Positions 1 through 8,967 of a stretch of DNA of 64,000 bases are shown one piece after another. The DNA comes from Mesotaenium endlicherianum (taxonomy: Eukaryota > Streptophyta > Zygnematophyceae > Zygnematales > Mesotaeniaceae): assembly GCA_009602735.1 (NCBI GenBank), contig WELA01005894.1, positions 62,001 through 126,000 of the forward strand. Reading direction: 5' to 3'. The notes under the pieces were generated by a model, which worked only from the letters and a program-made list of their open reading frames with translations, had not been told where the DNA came from and did no database searches. Each line of letters opens with the position of its first letter. The first letter of the stretch is position 1. A program made the translations under genes and the position numbers.

Positions 1-4
1 TTTC

Positions 5-1093
5 ATGAAAGTATTAATTGGTATGAACCCAAAAGCGCATGTGCTACCCGGGACGGATGAATTGTACGGGCTCAACAAGATCGGATTCAAATGCAAGTCT
101 ACCAGGTATGGCAGAAAAAATTACTCCGTACAGGGGCACATACAAAGGTTATTCGATACTGTTTTAAACTCATTCAGTATCGTTTCTACATTGTATACAT
201 TTTCACCCGATATTTTATACCTGAATTCACGTCTTGAACCCCTTGCTTCTGTCAGAGATTGCATCACTGTATTCCTTGTAAAATGTTTTTATTATAAAAA
301 GCTGAAGATCGCAATAAAATCACACGGGTCCGACATGTCCACGCTTACAAGGAAATCTTTTCTATACAAACGAATCGTCATTCCTTATCTCACTCGCCAT
401 GTAGACTTGTGGCTTTTCCTTTCAAGGGAAGAGAAAAACACCATCGGCAAATACAATACAGGCATAGCTGAAAAAGTGTTTGTCACCTGCAATATCATAG
501 AACCTTCCCGGCTTATATCAAGCGCTGAGTTCAGAAAAAAATATAAGCTGAATAATGACAAACTCAAAATCATTTTCATAGGTCGTGTAGTTGCCGAAAA
601 AGGAGTGTTTGAATTTTTGAAGGCTATACCATTAGTCGATCGTAAAGAAAAATGTGATTTTATCCTGGTGGGAGATGGCAAAGATTTTACCCGGGCGAAA
701 CAGCTTGCCAGAGAACTCAGCCTTAATTCTTATTTAAGGTTCATTGGGTGGGTAGAGGAGGCAGAAATAGAGTGTTTTTACGATTGTGTTGATATGCTCA
801 TCATGCCTACTTTTCATCCGGAAGGATTTTCAATGGTTTTATTCAATGCCGTTGCTTCAGGATTACCTGTTGTCACTACCAGAATACGCGCTGCAGTTGA
901 TCATTTAAAAATGCCCGAAAATGTTATCTGGGTTGAACCCAAAAGCGAGAGGCAAGTTGCTGATGCAATCAATGAATTGATAATAAATGAAGCACTTAGA
1001 AATAAAATGAGCGCCAACAATAAAAGGCTTGCCTCCCGGTTCTCACGCGATAAAGTTTGTCATGAAATGAGCGAAGCATTTATGTCGCTCTAA
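5..1093 (+). CDS. GT4-family glycosyltransferase
   Basis: Predicted GT-B glycosyltransferase of 362 residues that would transfer a sugar from a nucleotide donor during exopolysaccharide assembly. The C-terminal half (about residues 180-360) is a Glyco_trans_1 domain with GRVVAEKG near 195 and HPEGFSMVLFNAVASG near 272. In that block the usual E-x7-E donor-binding pair reads E-x7-N, so the second Glu is replaced. The N-terminal acceptor domain is poorly conserved and I cannot name the sugar. The ATG lies four bases from the window edge, so an upstream extension cannot be excluded, though length fits the family. The next three genes on the same strand are polysaccharide genes. The gene is visibly more AT-rich than the genes after 11 kb. 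Confidence 0.85.
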   Translation: MKVLIGMNPKAHVLPGTDELYGLNKIGFKCKSTRYGRKNYSVQGHIQRLFDTVLNSFSIVSTLYTFSPDILYLNSRLEPLASVRDCITVFLVKCFYYKKLKIAIKSHGSDMSTLTRKSFLYKRIVIPYLTRHVDLWLFLSREEKNTIGKYNTGIAEKVFVTCNIIEPSRLISSAEFRKKYKLNNDKLKIIFIGRVVAEKGVFEFLKAIPLVDRKEKCDFILVGDGKDFTRAKQLARELSLNSYLRFIGWVEEAEIECFYDCVDMLIMPTFHPEGFSMVLFNAVASGLPVVTTRIRAAVDHLKMPENVIWVEPKSERQVADAINELIINEALRNKMSANNKRLASRFSRDKVCHEMSEAFMSL

Positions 1094-1221
1094 ATCCACC
1101 ACATTACTGTTGGTAATCGCACGCTTTTACATCGGCGAATGCCATCTCATGACACTACAACATAGATACCAGCAAAAAAGCAGGAAAAATAATTCAAACA
1201 ATTTCTAAATGTATAGACTAT

Positions 1222-1998
1222 ATGCTAAGAAGAAAATTGATGCATTTCGACCTTTCGGTGGGTGCCTACTCAACATTCGTACCCAACATCATGCGCCTTG
1301 CAAAGCAAAGGTTATCATCCAATGTATGTATTGCGGCTGTGCACATGTTTGTAGAAGCATGGATCGACAGAAGTTATCAAAAAGTTATCAATAGCGCCGA
1401 TATTATAACACCAGATGGAAAACCGTTGACATGGGCGATGCGCCTCCTTTATGGAATCAGACAGGACAGGGTTGCCGGTAGCGATATCCTGCCCGAAATA
1501 TTACAGGAATGTGAAAAACAGCGCCTGACAGTATTTTTTTATGGGGGCTCGCAGCGTTTATTGGATGAGACTTCAAAATTTCTCAGTAATCAATATCCTG
1601 CTTTAAAAGTAGCAGGCATGTACAGCCCGCCATTCAGGGAATTAACCGAGATGGAAAATGTTGAGATCGCAAAAAAAATAAATGATGCCGCTCCCAATAT
1701 CGTGATCGTAATACTTGGGTGCCCCAAACAGGAAAGATGGTCGGCTTATATGAAAGGAAAGATCCATTCGGTAATGGTTGCGGTCGGCGGTGCCTTGCCA
1801 ATAGTAATAGGCATACAGAAAAGAGCTCCGCGGTGGATGCAGCGTTCGGGGCTGGAATGGGTACACAGACTGTCCGTTGAGCCAAAGCGGTTATTCAAAA
1901 GATATGCGATAACCAATACGCTATTCATATACATCATCTTCCGGGAGTTTTTGCGAAGAAAGATATTCCGCAATCATATCCGGTATGATAGAGATTAA
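1222..1998 (+). CDS. WecG/TagA/CpsF family glycosyltransferase
   Basis: 258-residue protein of the GT26 family, which transfers ManNAc, ManNAcA or related sugars onto lipid-linked intermediates at the inner membrane face. Family signatures are present: TPDGKPLTW near residue 68, GGSQRLLDE near 112, GCPKQERW near 165 and RAPRWMQRSGLEW near 198, followed by a basic, hydrophobic C-terminal end that would sit on the membrane. ATG 1222 gives a family-typical length; ATG 1240 (residue 7) is an alternative. A 128-base gap separates it from the upstream glycosyltransferase and 35 bases separate it from the epimerase, so the last three genes look co-transcribed. The exact sugar cannot be read from the sequence. 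Confidence 0.88.
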   Translation: MLRRKLMHFDLSVGAYSTFVPNIMRLAKQRLSSNVCIAAVHMFVEAWIDRSYQKVINSADIITPDGKPLTWAMRLLYGIRQDRVAGSDILPEILQECEKQRLTVFFYGGSQRLLDETSKFLSNQYPALKVAGMYSPPFRELTEMENVEIAKKINDAAPNIVIVILGCPKQERWSAYMKGKIHSVMVAVGGALPIVIGIQKRAPRWMQRSGLEWVHRLSVEPKRLFKRYAITNTLFIYIIFREFLRRKIFRNHIRYDRD

Positions 1999-2033
1999 AA
2001 TATTACCGAAACATTGAACATAAACATATACCT

Positions 2034-3002
2034 ATGAACAAAAAAGCACTTGTATGTGGCGCCGGCGGATTCATTGGTGGCCATTTGGTTAGCCGTTTAA
2101 AAAAAGAAGGTTACTGGGTGAGGAGTACAGACCTGAAAGAAAATGAATATGGTAACAATGGCGCCGACGAAATGATCCTCGGAGACCTTCGAAATCCCGA
2201 GTTGGCAGCTGCTGTAGTTACCAACGATTTGGATGAAATATACCAGCTGGCAGCGGATATGGGCGGCGCCGGCTTTGTATTTACGGGTGAACATGATGCA
2301 GCCATTATGCACAACAGTGCAACCATCAACCTGAATGTACTGGAAGAAGCAAAGAATAAAAAAATACCTAAAATATTTTATTCCTCTTCTGCCTGCATGT
2401 ACCCGGAATACAACCAATTAGATCCCGACAATCCTACCTGTTCTGAAGATTCCGCATACCCGGCAGCGCCTGACAGCGAATATGGCTGGGAAAAACTTTT
2501 CAGTGAAAGATTGTTTCTTTCTTATCAGCGTAATCATGGAATAAAGGTAAGGATCGCCCGTTTTCACAACATATTTGGGCCCCAGGGAACCTGGACAGGT
2601 GGCAGGGAAAAAGCGCCGGCAGCCGTTTGCCGGAAAGTTGCAGAAACACCGGATGGCGGCGTTATCGAAATCTGGGGAGATGGCAGGCAAACCCGCTCAT
2701 TCCTTATTGTAGATGAATGCGTGGAAGGAATCAGGCGATTGATGAACAGCAATTTTTCGGGCCCTGTAAATATCGGCTCAGAGGAAATGATTGCTATCAA
2801 TGATTTTGCAAAAATGGTCATTGCCATCTCAGGAAAAAAATTGTCGATTAAGAATATTCCGGGTCCAACAGGTGTAAGAGGCAGAAATTCTGATAATACT
2901 TTGATCAAAGAAAAACTAAGCTGGGCTCCTACCCAACCCTTGAAGAGCGGTGTAGAAAAAACATATATATGGATAACAGAACAGCTCAAGGCGTCAAAAT
3001 AA
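2034..3002 (+). CDS. GDP-mannose 3,5-epimerase-like extended SDR
   Basis: 322-residue extended short-chain dehydrogenase/epimerase very close to GDP-mannose 3,5-epimerase, which turns GDP-D-mannose into GDP-L-galactose (and GDP-L-gulose). The Rossmann motif GAGGFIGGHL is at residues 9-18. All the hallmarks I know for this enzyme are visible: YSSSACMYPE with the catalytic Cys, YGWEK with the SDR Tyr/Lys pair, RFHNIFGPQGTW, GGREKAPAAVCRK with the catalytic Lys, and GDGRQTRSF. The C-terminal IPGPTGVRGRNSDN also matches. Neighbours are exopolysaccharide glycosyltransferases, so the polymer may contain L-galactose. Alternative: a related epimerase with altered substrate, but the active-site match makes this less likely. 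Confidence 0.88.
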   Translation: MNKKALVCGAGGFIGGHLVSRLKKEGYWVRSTDLKENEYGNNGADEMILGDLRNPELAAAVVTNDLDEIYQLAADMGGAGFVFTGEHDAAIMHNSATINLNVLEEAKNKKIPKIFYSSSACMYPEYNQLDPDNPTCSEDSAYPAAPDSEYGWEKLFSERLFLSYQRNHGIKVRIARFHNIFGPQGTWTGGREKAPAAVCRKVAETPDGGVIEIWGDGRQTRSFLIVDECVEGIRRLMNSNFSGPVNIGSEEMIAINDFAKMVIAISGKKLSIKNIPGPTGVRGRNSDNTLIKEKLSWAPTQPLKSGVEKTYIWITEQLKASK

Positions 3003-3044
3003 ATTTGAAATGAATGTTCAGTCACACATTAGAAATCAAAACCG

Positions 3045-4442
3045 ATGGATAAGAAATCATTGCGTTTAATGCAGTCGTTTTTGACCTGTCTTGACATTTT
3101 ATCCCTCAATGTCATTTTCTGCATTGCATGCTATCATTTTGAACAGCAGTTGGTGAAGGGCCTTTTTTTCTATTACGCCTTATTCATGTTTTATTTGAAT
3201 ATCTCCTGGTTGTGCGCGGCCCTTGTTACAGGTCAGTACAGTGAGAAAAATATTTCATTTTTCGAGCGGTTAGCAAGACGTTCGTTCCGCGCATATGTTT
3301 ATTTTCTGCTGATGGGATTGGCCTACCTGTTTTTTTCCCAACAGGCCTATATTTCAAGGCTATTTACGGCCGTAGTGCTTACTGGCTTTGCGATGGCTTT
3401 GTTTTTTAACCGTTTCCTGTACGTCTTCATATACGGCTATTATAAAAGAACCGGGGATGGAGCAGAAAAAATTGTGATTGTAGGATACAATGACGTCTCC
3501 AAAAAGCTAGCAACCTATCTTGAAAAAGATCCTGCGAGCAAGCATATTGTGGGTTTTTGTGAATCGCCGGGAAATGTGAAAGAATTGTCGCACTACCCTA
3601 TCCTGGGCAATGTAGCCGACGTAGTAACCGTATGCAGACAATATGGAGTTACAGAAATATATTCCACCATTCCTCCGCGGCAAAACCCGGAGATCATCCG
3701 GCTCATCAATGATGCTGATTTCAATTGCATCCGGTTTAAAGTCATACCCGATCTTAATCATTTCATTCCCCGCTTCGGGCATATAGATTATCTGGATGAT
3801 GACCTGCCGGTGATCTCACTCAGGCATGAACCGCTTGAGGATGCCGGCAGCAGAATAAAAAAAAGGATATTTGATATCATTTTCAGTTCAGCCGTAACAT
3901 TGTTAGTATTGAGCTGGCTGTTCCCCCTTATCGCCATCCTGATAAAATTAAGTTCCAAAGGCCCCGTTTTTTTCATTCAAAAAAGAGCAGGAAGAAATAA
4001 TAAAGTATTCAACGTTTTTAAGTTCCGGACGCTTAAGCATGAAAGTGAGGCGCAGGACTTCCGGCAGGTGAGCAAAAACGACAACAGGGTTTTTAAGGTA
4101 GGACGATTTTTAAGGAAAACAAACCTGGACGAGCTACCCCAGTTTCTAAATGTGCTTGCCGGCCAGATGAGCGTATGCGGACCAAGACCGCATCCTTTAC
4201 CTCTGAATGACACTTACAAAATGGTGGTTGATAAATTTATGGTCCGGCATTTTCTAAAACCCGGAATTACCGGATGGGCGCAGGTTAACGGACTTAGGGG
4301 AGAAACAGAAAATAAATGGAAGATGACCAAAAGAATCGAGGCCGACCTGTGGTACCTTGAAAACTGGAGCTTCTGGCTGGATATAAAAATTATATTCCTT
4401 ACTATATTCAATATGATCCGCGGAGAAAAGAATGCTTTTTAA
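3045..4442 (+). CDS. Undecaprenyl-phosphate glucose phosphotransferase (WcaJ-type)
   Basis: 465-residue polyprenyl-phosphate hexose-1-phosphate transferase that starts a repeat unit by placing a sugar phosphate on undecaprenyl phosphate. The N-terminal part (about 10-130) holds several hydrophobic membrane segments. A nucleotide-binding-like domain begins with IVIVGYNDVSKKL near 145. A further membrane helix near 285-305 precedes the bacterial sugar transferase domain, with FKFRTLKH, TNLDELPQF (the catalytic Asp-Glu), GPRPHP and PGITGWAQVNGLRGET. It follows the epimerase by 42 bases and a terminator-like hairpin lies 57 bases after its stop, so this is probably the last gene of the exopolysaccharide operon. 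Confidence 0.92.
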   Translation: MDKKSLRLMQSFLTCLDILSLNVIFCIACYHFEQQLVKGLFFYYALFMFYLNISWLCAALVTGQYSEKNISFFERLARRSFRAYVYFLLMGLAYLFFSQQAYISRLFTAVVLTGFAMALFFNRFLYVFIYGYYKRTGDGAEKIVIVGYNDVSKKLATYLEKDPASKHIVGFCESPGNVKELSHYPILGNVADVVTVCRQYGVTEIYSTIPPRQNPEIIRLINDADFNCIRFKVIPDLNHFIPRFGHIDYLDDDLPVISLRHEPLEDAGSRIKKRIFDIIFSSAVTLLVLSWLFPLIAILIKLSSKGPVFFIQKRAGRNNKVFNVFKFRTLKHESEAQDFRQVSKNDNRVFKVGRFLRKTNLDELPQFLNVLAGQMSVCGPRPHPLPLNDTYKMVVDKFMVRHFLKPGITGWAQVNGLRGETENKWKMTKRIEADLWYLENWSFWLDIKIIFLTIFNMIRGEKNAF

Positions 4443-4499
4443 CTATTCCCCCCGCTTTGTTTATAAAAGGTTAACCTCTGCCGGATACGCTATCATACA

Positions 4500-4529
4500 C
4501 TAAAGCATGTTTTGCTTTAGCGGGTTTTT
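4500..4529 (+). terminator. Hairpin terminator after the exopolysaccharide operon
   Basis: CTAAAGCA (4500-4507) and TGCTTTAG (4513-4520) form a perfect 8-bp stem with a 5-base loop, followed by CGGG and TTTTT (4525-4529). Placement 57 bases past the WcaJ stop, before a new transcription unit, fits a rho-independent terminator. The remaining part of the 283-base gap to 4726 shows only a weak TACTTTTA element at 4678-4685, which could be a -7 box for the kinase gene. Confidence 0.7.
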
Positions 4530-4725
4530 CACCCATCTGCAGGTTAGTCCAGTGCAGGATTGACATTGATGATAGCTATGATGTCAATCTTGCCACTATA
4601 TGCACATTTCCAATTGTCATTGTTTGTACTACATCAAAACGCCCCATTGTCCTACAGCATGATTAATACTCCTATACTACTTTTAGTGAGCAACTATTTT
4701 TTGTAACCACAAAATCTAACGCACC

Positions 4726-7700
4726 TTGCAAAAGGTATTGATCATTGACGACTCCAAGCTCGTAGGCGCCCGTCTCACCGAAATACTCTCCGGAATAAAA
4801 TCAGTGCAGGTGCTCGGCCAGGCAAAATCTGCCAGGGAAGGGCTGGCCCTTAGCGAAAAGTTCAGTCCCGATATTGTCTTTCTGGATATCCAATTGCCAG
4901 ATGGCAATGGTACAAGCATCCTGCCTGCCCTGAAAAAAATAAAACCCGGGATTAACGTGGTAATCCTTTCCAATTTCGATGCCGACCTGCACAGGCCGCT
5001 CTTTCCGGGACTGGAGGGTGATTATTATCTCGACAAGTCAAAAGAATTTTTAAAAATTCCTGAAATCATAGAAAAGATCATTAAAACAGAAAAAATACCC
5101 GGGAACAACGCTCCTGTAAAGATCAAAACAAAACTGTTCGACAAAGATATTGTCAGCACAGCCGACCAGGCCCTTGATTTTATAGGCAATATCCTCGAAT
5201 CCTCTACCGAATATTCCATCATCGGAAAAGACCTGGAAGGCACTATTCTTTTGTGGAATGAAGGCGCACGGATATTGTATGGTTACAAGCCCGAAGAGGC
5301 GATTGGAAAAATGAACTCATCCAGTCTTCATACGCCGGAAGATGTAAAAGCCAACGTGCCACGGCTGATAATGGATTCGGCCCTGAAAGAGGGAAAATGG
5401 GAAGGGACGCTTAACCGCATACGCAAGAACGGGAATCGGTTTACCGCAAGGGTGGTAATTACTCCCAGGAGAGATTCTAGCGGGAAAGCCATCGGATTCC
5501 TGCTCATTTCAAAAGACATATCAGATGAGATCCGCCTCACACAGGAGCTGCAGGCTACCCAGTTGTACACGCGCTCTCTTATCGAGGCGAATATCGATGC
5601 CCTTATGACAACCGATCCGCTTGGTGTCATCACTGATATCAATAAGCAGATGGAGATTCTTACCGGCTACCCCCGGGAAAAATTATTGGGAATGCCTTTT
5701 AAAAATTATTTCACCGATCCAATGCGGGCCGAAGAAGGTATCAGGCGGGTTTTGCAGGAAGGCCGCGTAACCAACTATGAATTGACTTCCAGAAGCGTTG
5801 ATGGAAAGACAACGCAGGTATCCTATAATGCCTCTACCTTTCACGACGCACAAGGCAAACTCCTGGGTGTATTCGCAGCTGCAAGGGATATCACCGAGCA
5901 AAAAAAGCTGGAACAGCAATTGAGAGAATCACAGGCCTATAACCGTGGATTGATTGAATCTTCCGTAGACGGACTGGTAACGGTAGACCGGAACGGAAAG
6001 GTGAGCGACGTGAATGCCCGTATGTGCCAGATGTCGGAATATGCCAGGGAAGATCTTTTGGGAATGCCATTTGCCGATTTCTTCCTCGACACTGAACAGG
6101 CAAAGCTGGGCGTTAAACAAACCTTTGAAAAAGGGGAAGTAACCAACTATGTATTAACCCTGCTAACGCACTCCGACAAAAGAATACGGGTGTCTTTCAA
6201 TGCTACCGTGTTCCGGGATAACTTCAACGAGGTCAGGGGCATTTTTGCATCTGCCCGGGATATTACCCAGCAGGAAAAACTGCAATCCCAACTGTCGGTA
6301 GAAAGAACCTATAACCGCGGTTTGATAGAAGCTTCTTTGGATGGATTGATCACTGTAGACCCTATGCTGAAGATCACAGACGTGAATGAAACCATGTGCA
6401 GGATGGCAGGGTTCAAAAGAGAAGAGCTGATCGGCACACTCTTTCCCAACTACTTTACCGACCTTACCAGAGCGGCCGAAGGCGTGCGGTTAACGCTTGA
6501 TAAAGGAGCTGTAACCAATTACGAATTGACCCTCAGGAACAAAGATGGGCAACAAAAACTGGTATCTTTCAATGCAGCCACCTTCGGTAATGAAACCGGC
6601 AGTGACAGAGGTATATTCGCATCAGCGCGTGACATTACAGAACAGGCCAGGTTACAGGGGCAGTTAGCGGAACAAAGGGCATATAACAGGGGACTGATCG
6701 AAGCCTCCGTGGATGGCCTGGTTACCGTAGATGAAAATATGATCATCACAGACGTGAATGATACCATGTGCAAGATGGCCCAAAAAAACAGGAACCAGTT
6801 AATCGGCTCCAGCTTCCCCGAATATTTTAAAGAGAAAGAACAGGCCGAAAACGGCGTCCGGCTCACCTTTAAGGAAGGAGCGGTGACCAACTACGTGCTT
6901 ACACTGCTAGCCGCCGGGGAAGGCAAGCAAATACCCGTATCCTTCAACGCAGCCATTTTCCGCGATATTACGGGCAACGTAAAGGGTATATTCGCATCGG
7001 CCCGGGATATTACCGCCCAAAAACAACTGGAAGAAAAATTGCAGGCTTCCCAGTTATACACCCGTTCACTCATTGAATCGAACATTGATGCTTTGATGAC
7101 AACCGATCCCCTGGGAACCATTACCGACGTAAACAAACAGATGGAGGCCCTGACTGGCTATTCAAGGGAGGAACTGATCGGAAGCCCGTATAAAAATTAC
7201 TTTACCAATACTGCATTAGCGGAAGAAGGGATCAGGCTGGTGCTCCGGGAAGGTCTTGTTTCCAATTTTGAGCTGACTGCCAGGCACAAGAATGGGAAAG
7301 AGACACTCGTTGCCTACAATGCCGTGACCTTTACCGACCGTCAGCGAAAATTGCAGGGCGTATTTGCGGCAGCCCGTGATATTACCGAGCAAAAAAAACT
7401 GGAACAGCAACTGCGGGAATCCCATGCTTATAACCGTGGGTTGATAGAAGCCTCCGTAGACGGACTGATTACCGTTGATCCGGCAGGCATTATTACAGAC
7501 GTTAATGACCGCATGTGCCAGATGACCGGCTATTCGAGAACAGAATTAATCGGTACGCCGTTCTCCGATTATTTCACCGATCCTAAACAGGCAAAAAAAG
7601 GTATTAAAGAAACTTTTGAAAAAGGAGTAGTAACGGAATACGCGCTCACCCTTATTTCCCGTACAAAAAGGTTCCTGCATGTATCGTTTAACGCCTCTGT

Positions 7701-8967
7701 TTTCAGGGACGCAGCCTCCAATACAAAAGGAATATTCGCTTCTGCCCGCGACATTACCGACCGTGTTCGGCTGGAAGAGCAGTTGCGTGAATCCCAGTCC
7801 TATAACAGAGGACTGATAGAAGCTTCAGTAGACGGCCTCATTACAGTGGATCCGGAAGGCTTCATCTCAGACCTGAATGAACAAATGTGCCGGATGACGG
7901 GATATACACGTGATGAATTGGTAGGCAATCTTTTCATGCAATATTTCACACAGCCGGAACTGGCAGACACGGGCGTTAAAAGGACTTTTGCAGAAGGATT
8001 CGTTACCGGCTATGAACTGGTGCTCAAGACCAAGCAGGGGCATAAGACAACCGTATCTTTCAACGCTTCGGTTTTCCGCAATGCCGAAGGGAACGTTCAG
8101 GGTATTTTCGCTTCTGCACGCGATATCTCAGAACAGTCACGGTTGCAGACACAGTTAGCAGAGCAACAAGCCTATAACCGCTCCCTGATTGAAGCCTCTG
8201 CCGATGCCCTTTTTGCCATTGCCCCGGATGGTGTTGTTACCGACGTGAATGAAGAAGCCACCCGCCTTACCGGCTTTTCGCGCAAATACCTGGTTGGCTC
8301 GCCCTTTTCCGATTATTTTACGGAACCCGACAGGGCGCGCGAAGGTGTTAAGAAGGCCCAGGATGAAAAAAGGGTAATGGGTTATGAACTGATATTGATT
8401 ACAAGGCAGGGAAGAAGGATATCTGTTAGCTTCAATGCCGGTATGTTTAACGACGCGCATGGACAGCCGTTGGGTATCCTGGCCGCTGCACGGGATAATA
8501 CGGAACAAAAAAAACTGGAACACCAGTTGCGGGAACAGCAATTCTATACCCGTTCCCTGATCGAATCGAATATTGATGCGCTGATCACTACCGACCCTCT
8601 TGGGATCATTACCGACGTGAACCAGCAGATGGAACAACTCACAGGACAAAGCAGGGATAACCTCATCGGAACTACATTCAAATCCTGTTTCACCAATCCG
8701 CAAAAAGCCGAAGAAGCGATCCGGCTGGTATTAAAAGAGACGAAGGTTACGGACTATGAGCTGACCGCAAAGAATAAAAACGAAGAGGAAACCGTAGTTT
8801 CTTATAACGCCACTACTTTCTACGACAGGGATGGAAAATTACAGGGTGTGTTCGCTGCCGCCCGGGATGTCACCGACCGCAAGCGTTTTGAAGACACGCT
8901 CCAGGAAGCCAACCGTATAAGAGCGAGTTTTTGGCTAATATGTCGCACGAACTGCGCACACCACTGA
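4726..8967 (+). CDS. Receiver + ten-PAS sensor protein (5' part of a split hybrid histidine kinase)
   Basis: 1413-residue reading frame starting at TTG 4726; a stop at 4717-4719 and the receiver domain starting at once leave no earlier start. Residues 1-120 are a response-regulator receiver (IIDDS, phosphoacceptor in FLDIQLPDG). One PAS domain of distinct type follows at about 150-275. Nine more PAS/PAC units with a pitch of about 124 residues begin at codons 281, 405, 529, 653, 778, 902, 1026, 1150 and 1274, joined by short QLRESQAYNRGLIEAS-like helical linkers. The frame then changes just before the expected kinase core: after LQEANRI it reads out of frame into a stop, while the HisKA sequence continues in the neighbouring frame from 8931. 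A missing A in the ATAAG at 8916-8920 would explain this. Probably a cytosolic multi-sensor; no membrane segment is seen. Ligands are unknown. Confidence 0.85.
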   Translation: MQKVLIIDDSKLVGARLTEILSGIKSVQVLGQAKSAREGLALSEKFSPDIVFLDIQLPDGNGTSILPALKKIKPGINVVILSNFDADLHRPLFPGLEGDYYLDKSKEFLKIPEIIEKIIKTEKIPGNNAPVKIKTKLFDKDIVSTADQALDFIGNILESSTEYSIIGKDLEGTILLWNEGARILYGYKPEEAIGKMNSSSLHTPEDVKANVPRLIMDSALKEGKWEGTLNRIRKNGNRFTARVVITPRRDSSGKAIGFLLISKDISDEIRLTQELQATQLYTRSLIEANIDALMTTDPLGVITDINKQMEILTGYPREKLLGMPFKNYFTDPMRAEEGIRRVLQEGRVTNYELTSRSVDGKTTQVSYNASTFHDAQGKLLGVFAAARDITEQKKLEQQLRESQAYNRGLIESSVDGLVTVDRNGKVSDVNARMCQMSEYAREDLLGMPFADFFLDTEQAKLGVKQTFEKGEVTNYVLTLLTHSDKRIRVSFNATVFRDNFNEVRGIFASARDITQQEKLQSQLSVERTYNRGLIEASLDGLITVDPMLKITDVNETMCRMAGFKREELIGTLFPNYFTDLTRAAEGVRLTLDKGAVTNYELTLRNKDGQQKLVSFNAATFGNETGSDRGIFASARDITEQARLQGQLAEQRAYNRGLIEASVDGLVTVDENMIITDVNDTMCKMAQKNRNQLIGSSFPEYFKEKEQAENGVRLTFKEGAVTNYVLTLLAAGEGKQIPVSFNAAIFRDITGNVKGIFASARDITAQKQLEEKLQASQLYTRSLIESNIDALMTTDPLGTITDVNKQMEALTGYSREELIGSPYKNYFTNTALAEEGIRLVLREGLVSNFELTARHKNGKETLVAYNAVTFTDRQRKLQGVFAAARDITEQKKLEQQLRESHAYNRGLIEASVDGLITVDPAGIITDVNDRMCQMTGYSRTELIGTPFSDYFTDPKQAKKGIKETFEKGVVTEYALTLISRTKRFLHVSFNASVFRDAASNTKGIFASARDITDRVRLEEQLRESQSYNRGLIEASVDGLITVDPEGFISDLNEQMCRMTGYTRDELVGNLFMQYFTQPELADTGVKRTFAEGFVTGYELVLKTKQGHKTTVSFNASVFRNAEGNVQGIFASARDISEQSRLQTQLAEQQAYNRSLIEASADALFAIAPDGVVTDVNEEATRLTGFSRKYLVGSPFSDYFTEPDRAREGVKKAQDEKRVMGYELILITRQGRRISVSFNAGMFNDAHGQPLGILAAARDNTEQKKLEHQLREQQFYTRSLIESNIDALITTDPLGIITDVNQQMEQLTGQSRDNLIGTTFKSCFTNPQKAEEAIRLVLKETKVTDYELTAKNKNEEETVVSYNATTFYDRDGKLQGVFAAARDVTDRKRFEDTLQEANRIRASFWLICRTNCAHH
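5566..8890 (+). repeat. Tandem PAS-coding repeat, about 372 bp unit, nine copies
   Basis: Nine PAS/PAC units repeat in frame every 372-375 bp. They fall in two classes. Class A starts YTRSLIESNIDAL and ends VFAAARDIT (units 1, 5, 9). Class B starts YNRGLIEASVDGL and ends GIFASARDIT (units 2, 3, 4, 6, 7). Unit 8 is a hybrid, B-like at its start and A-like at its end. The three A units begin at 5566, 7057 and 8545, so the order A-BBB-A-BBB'-A repeats with a period of 1491 then 1488 bp. This points to duplication of a four-PAS block on top of single-unit duplication. Confidence 0.85.

Noticed and set aside
1209-1394. A 61-residue plus-strand frame overlapping the WecG start
   Set aside because: It lies in a different frame inside the start of the WecG-type gene, is short, and has no support of its own.
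8155-8703. A 182-residue open frame opposite the PAS repeats
   Set aside because: Similar reverse frames recur under several PAS units, as expected from repeated coding DNA, so this is a by-product of the repeat.
5566-8890. Regular spacing taken at first for a CRISPR-like or transposon repeat array
   Set aside because: The unit is about 372 bp, in frame, and each copy encodes a PAS/PAC domain; there are no short identical repeats with unique spacers.
8916-8940. Programmed frameshifting as the reason for the split kinase
   Set aside because: No slippery heptamer, and no stem-loop in the right place; a missing base or sequencing error explains it more simply.
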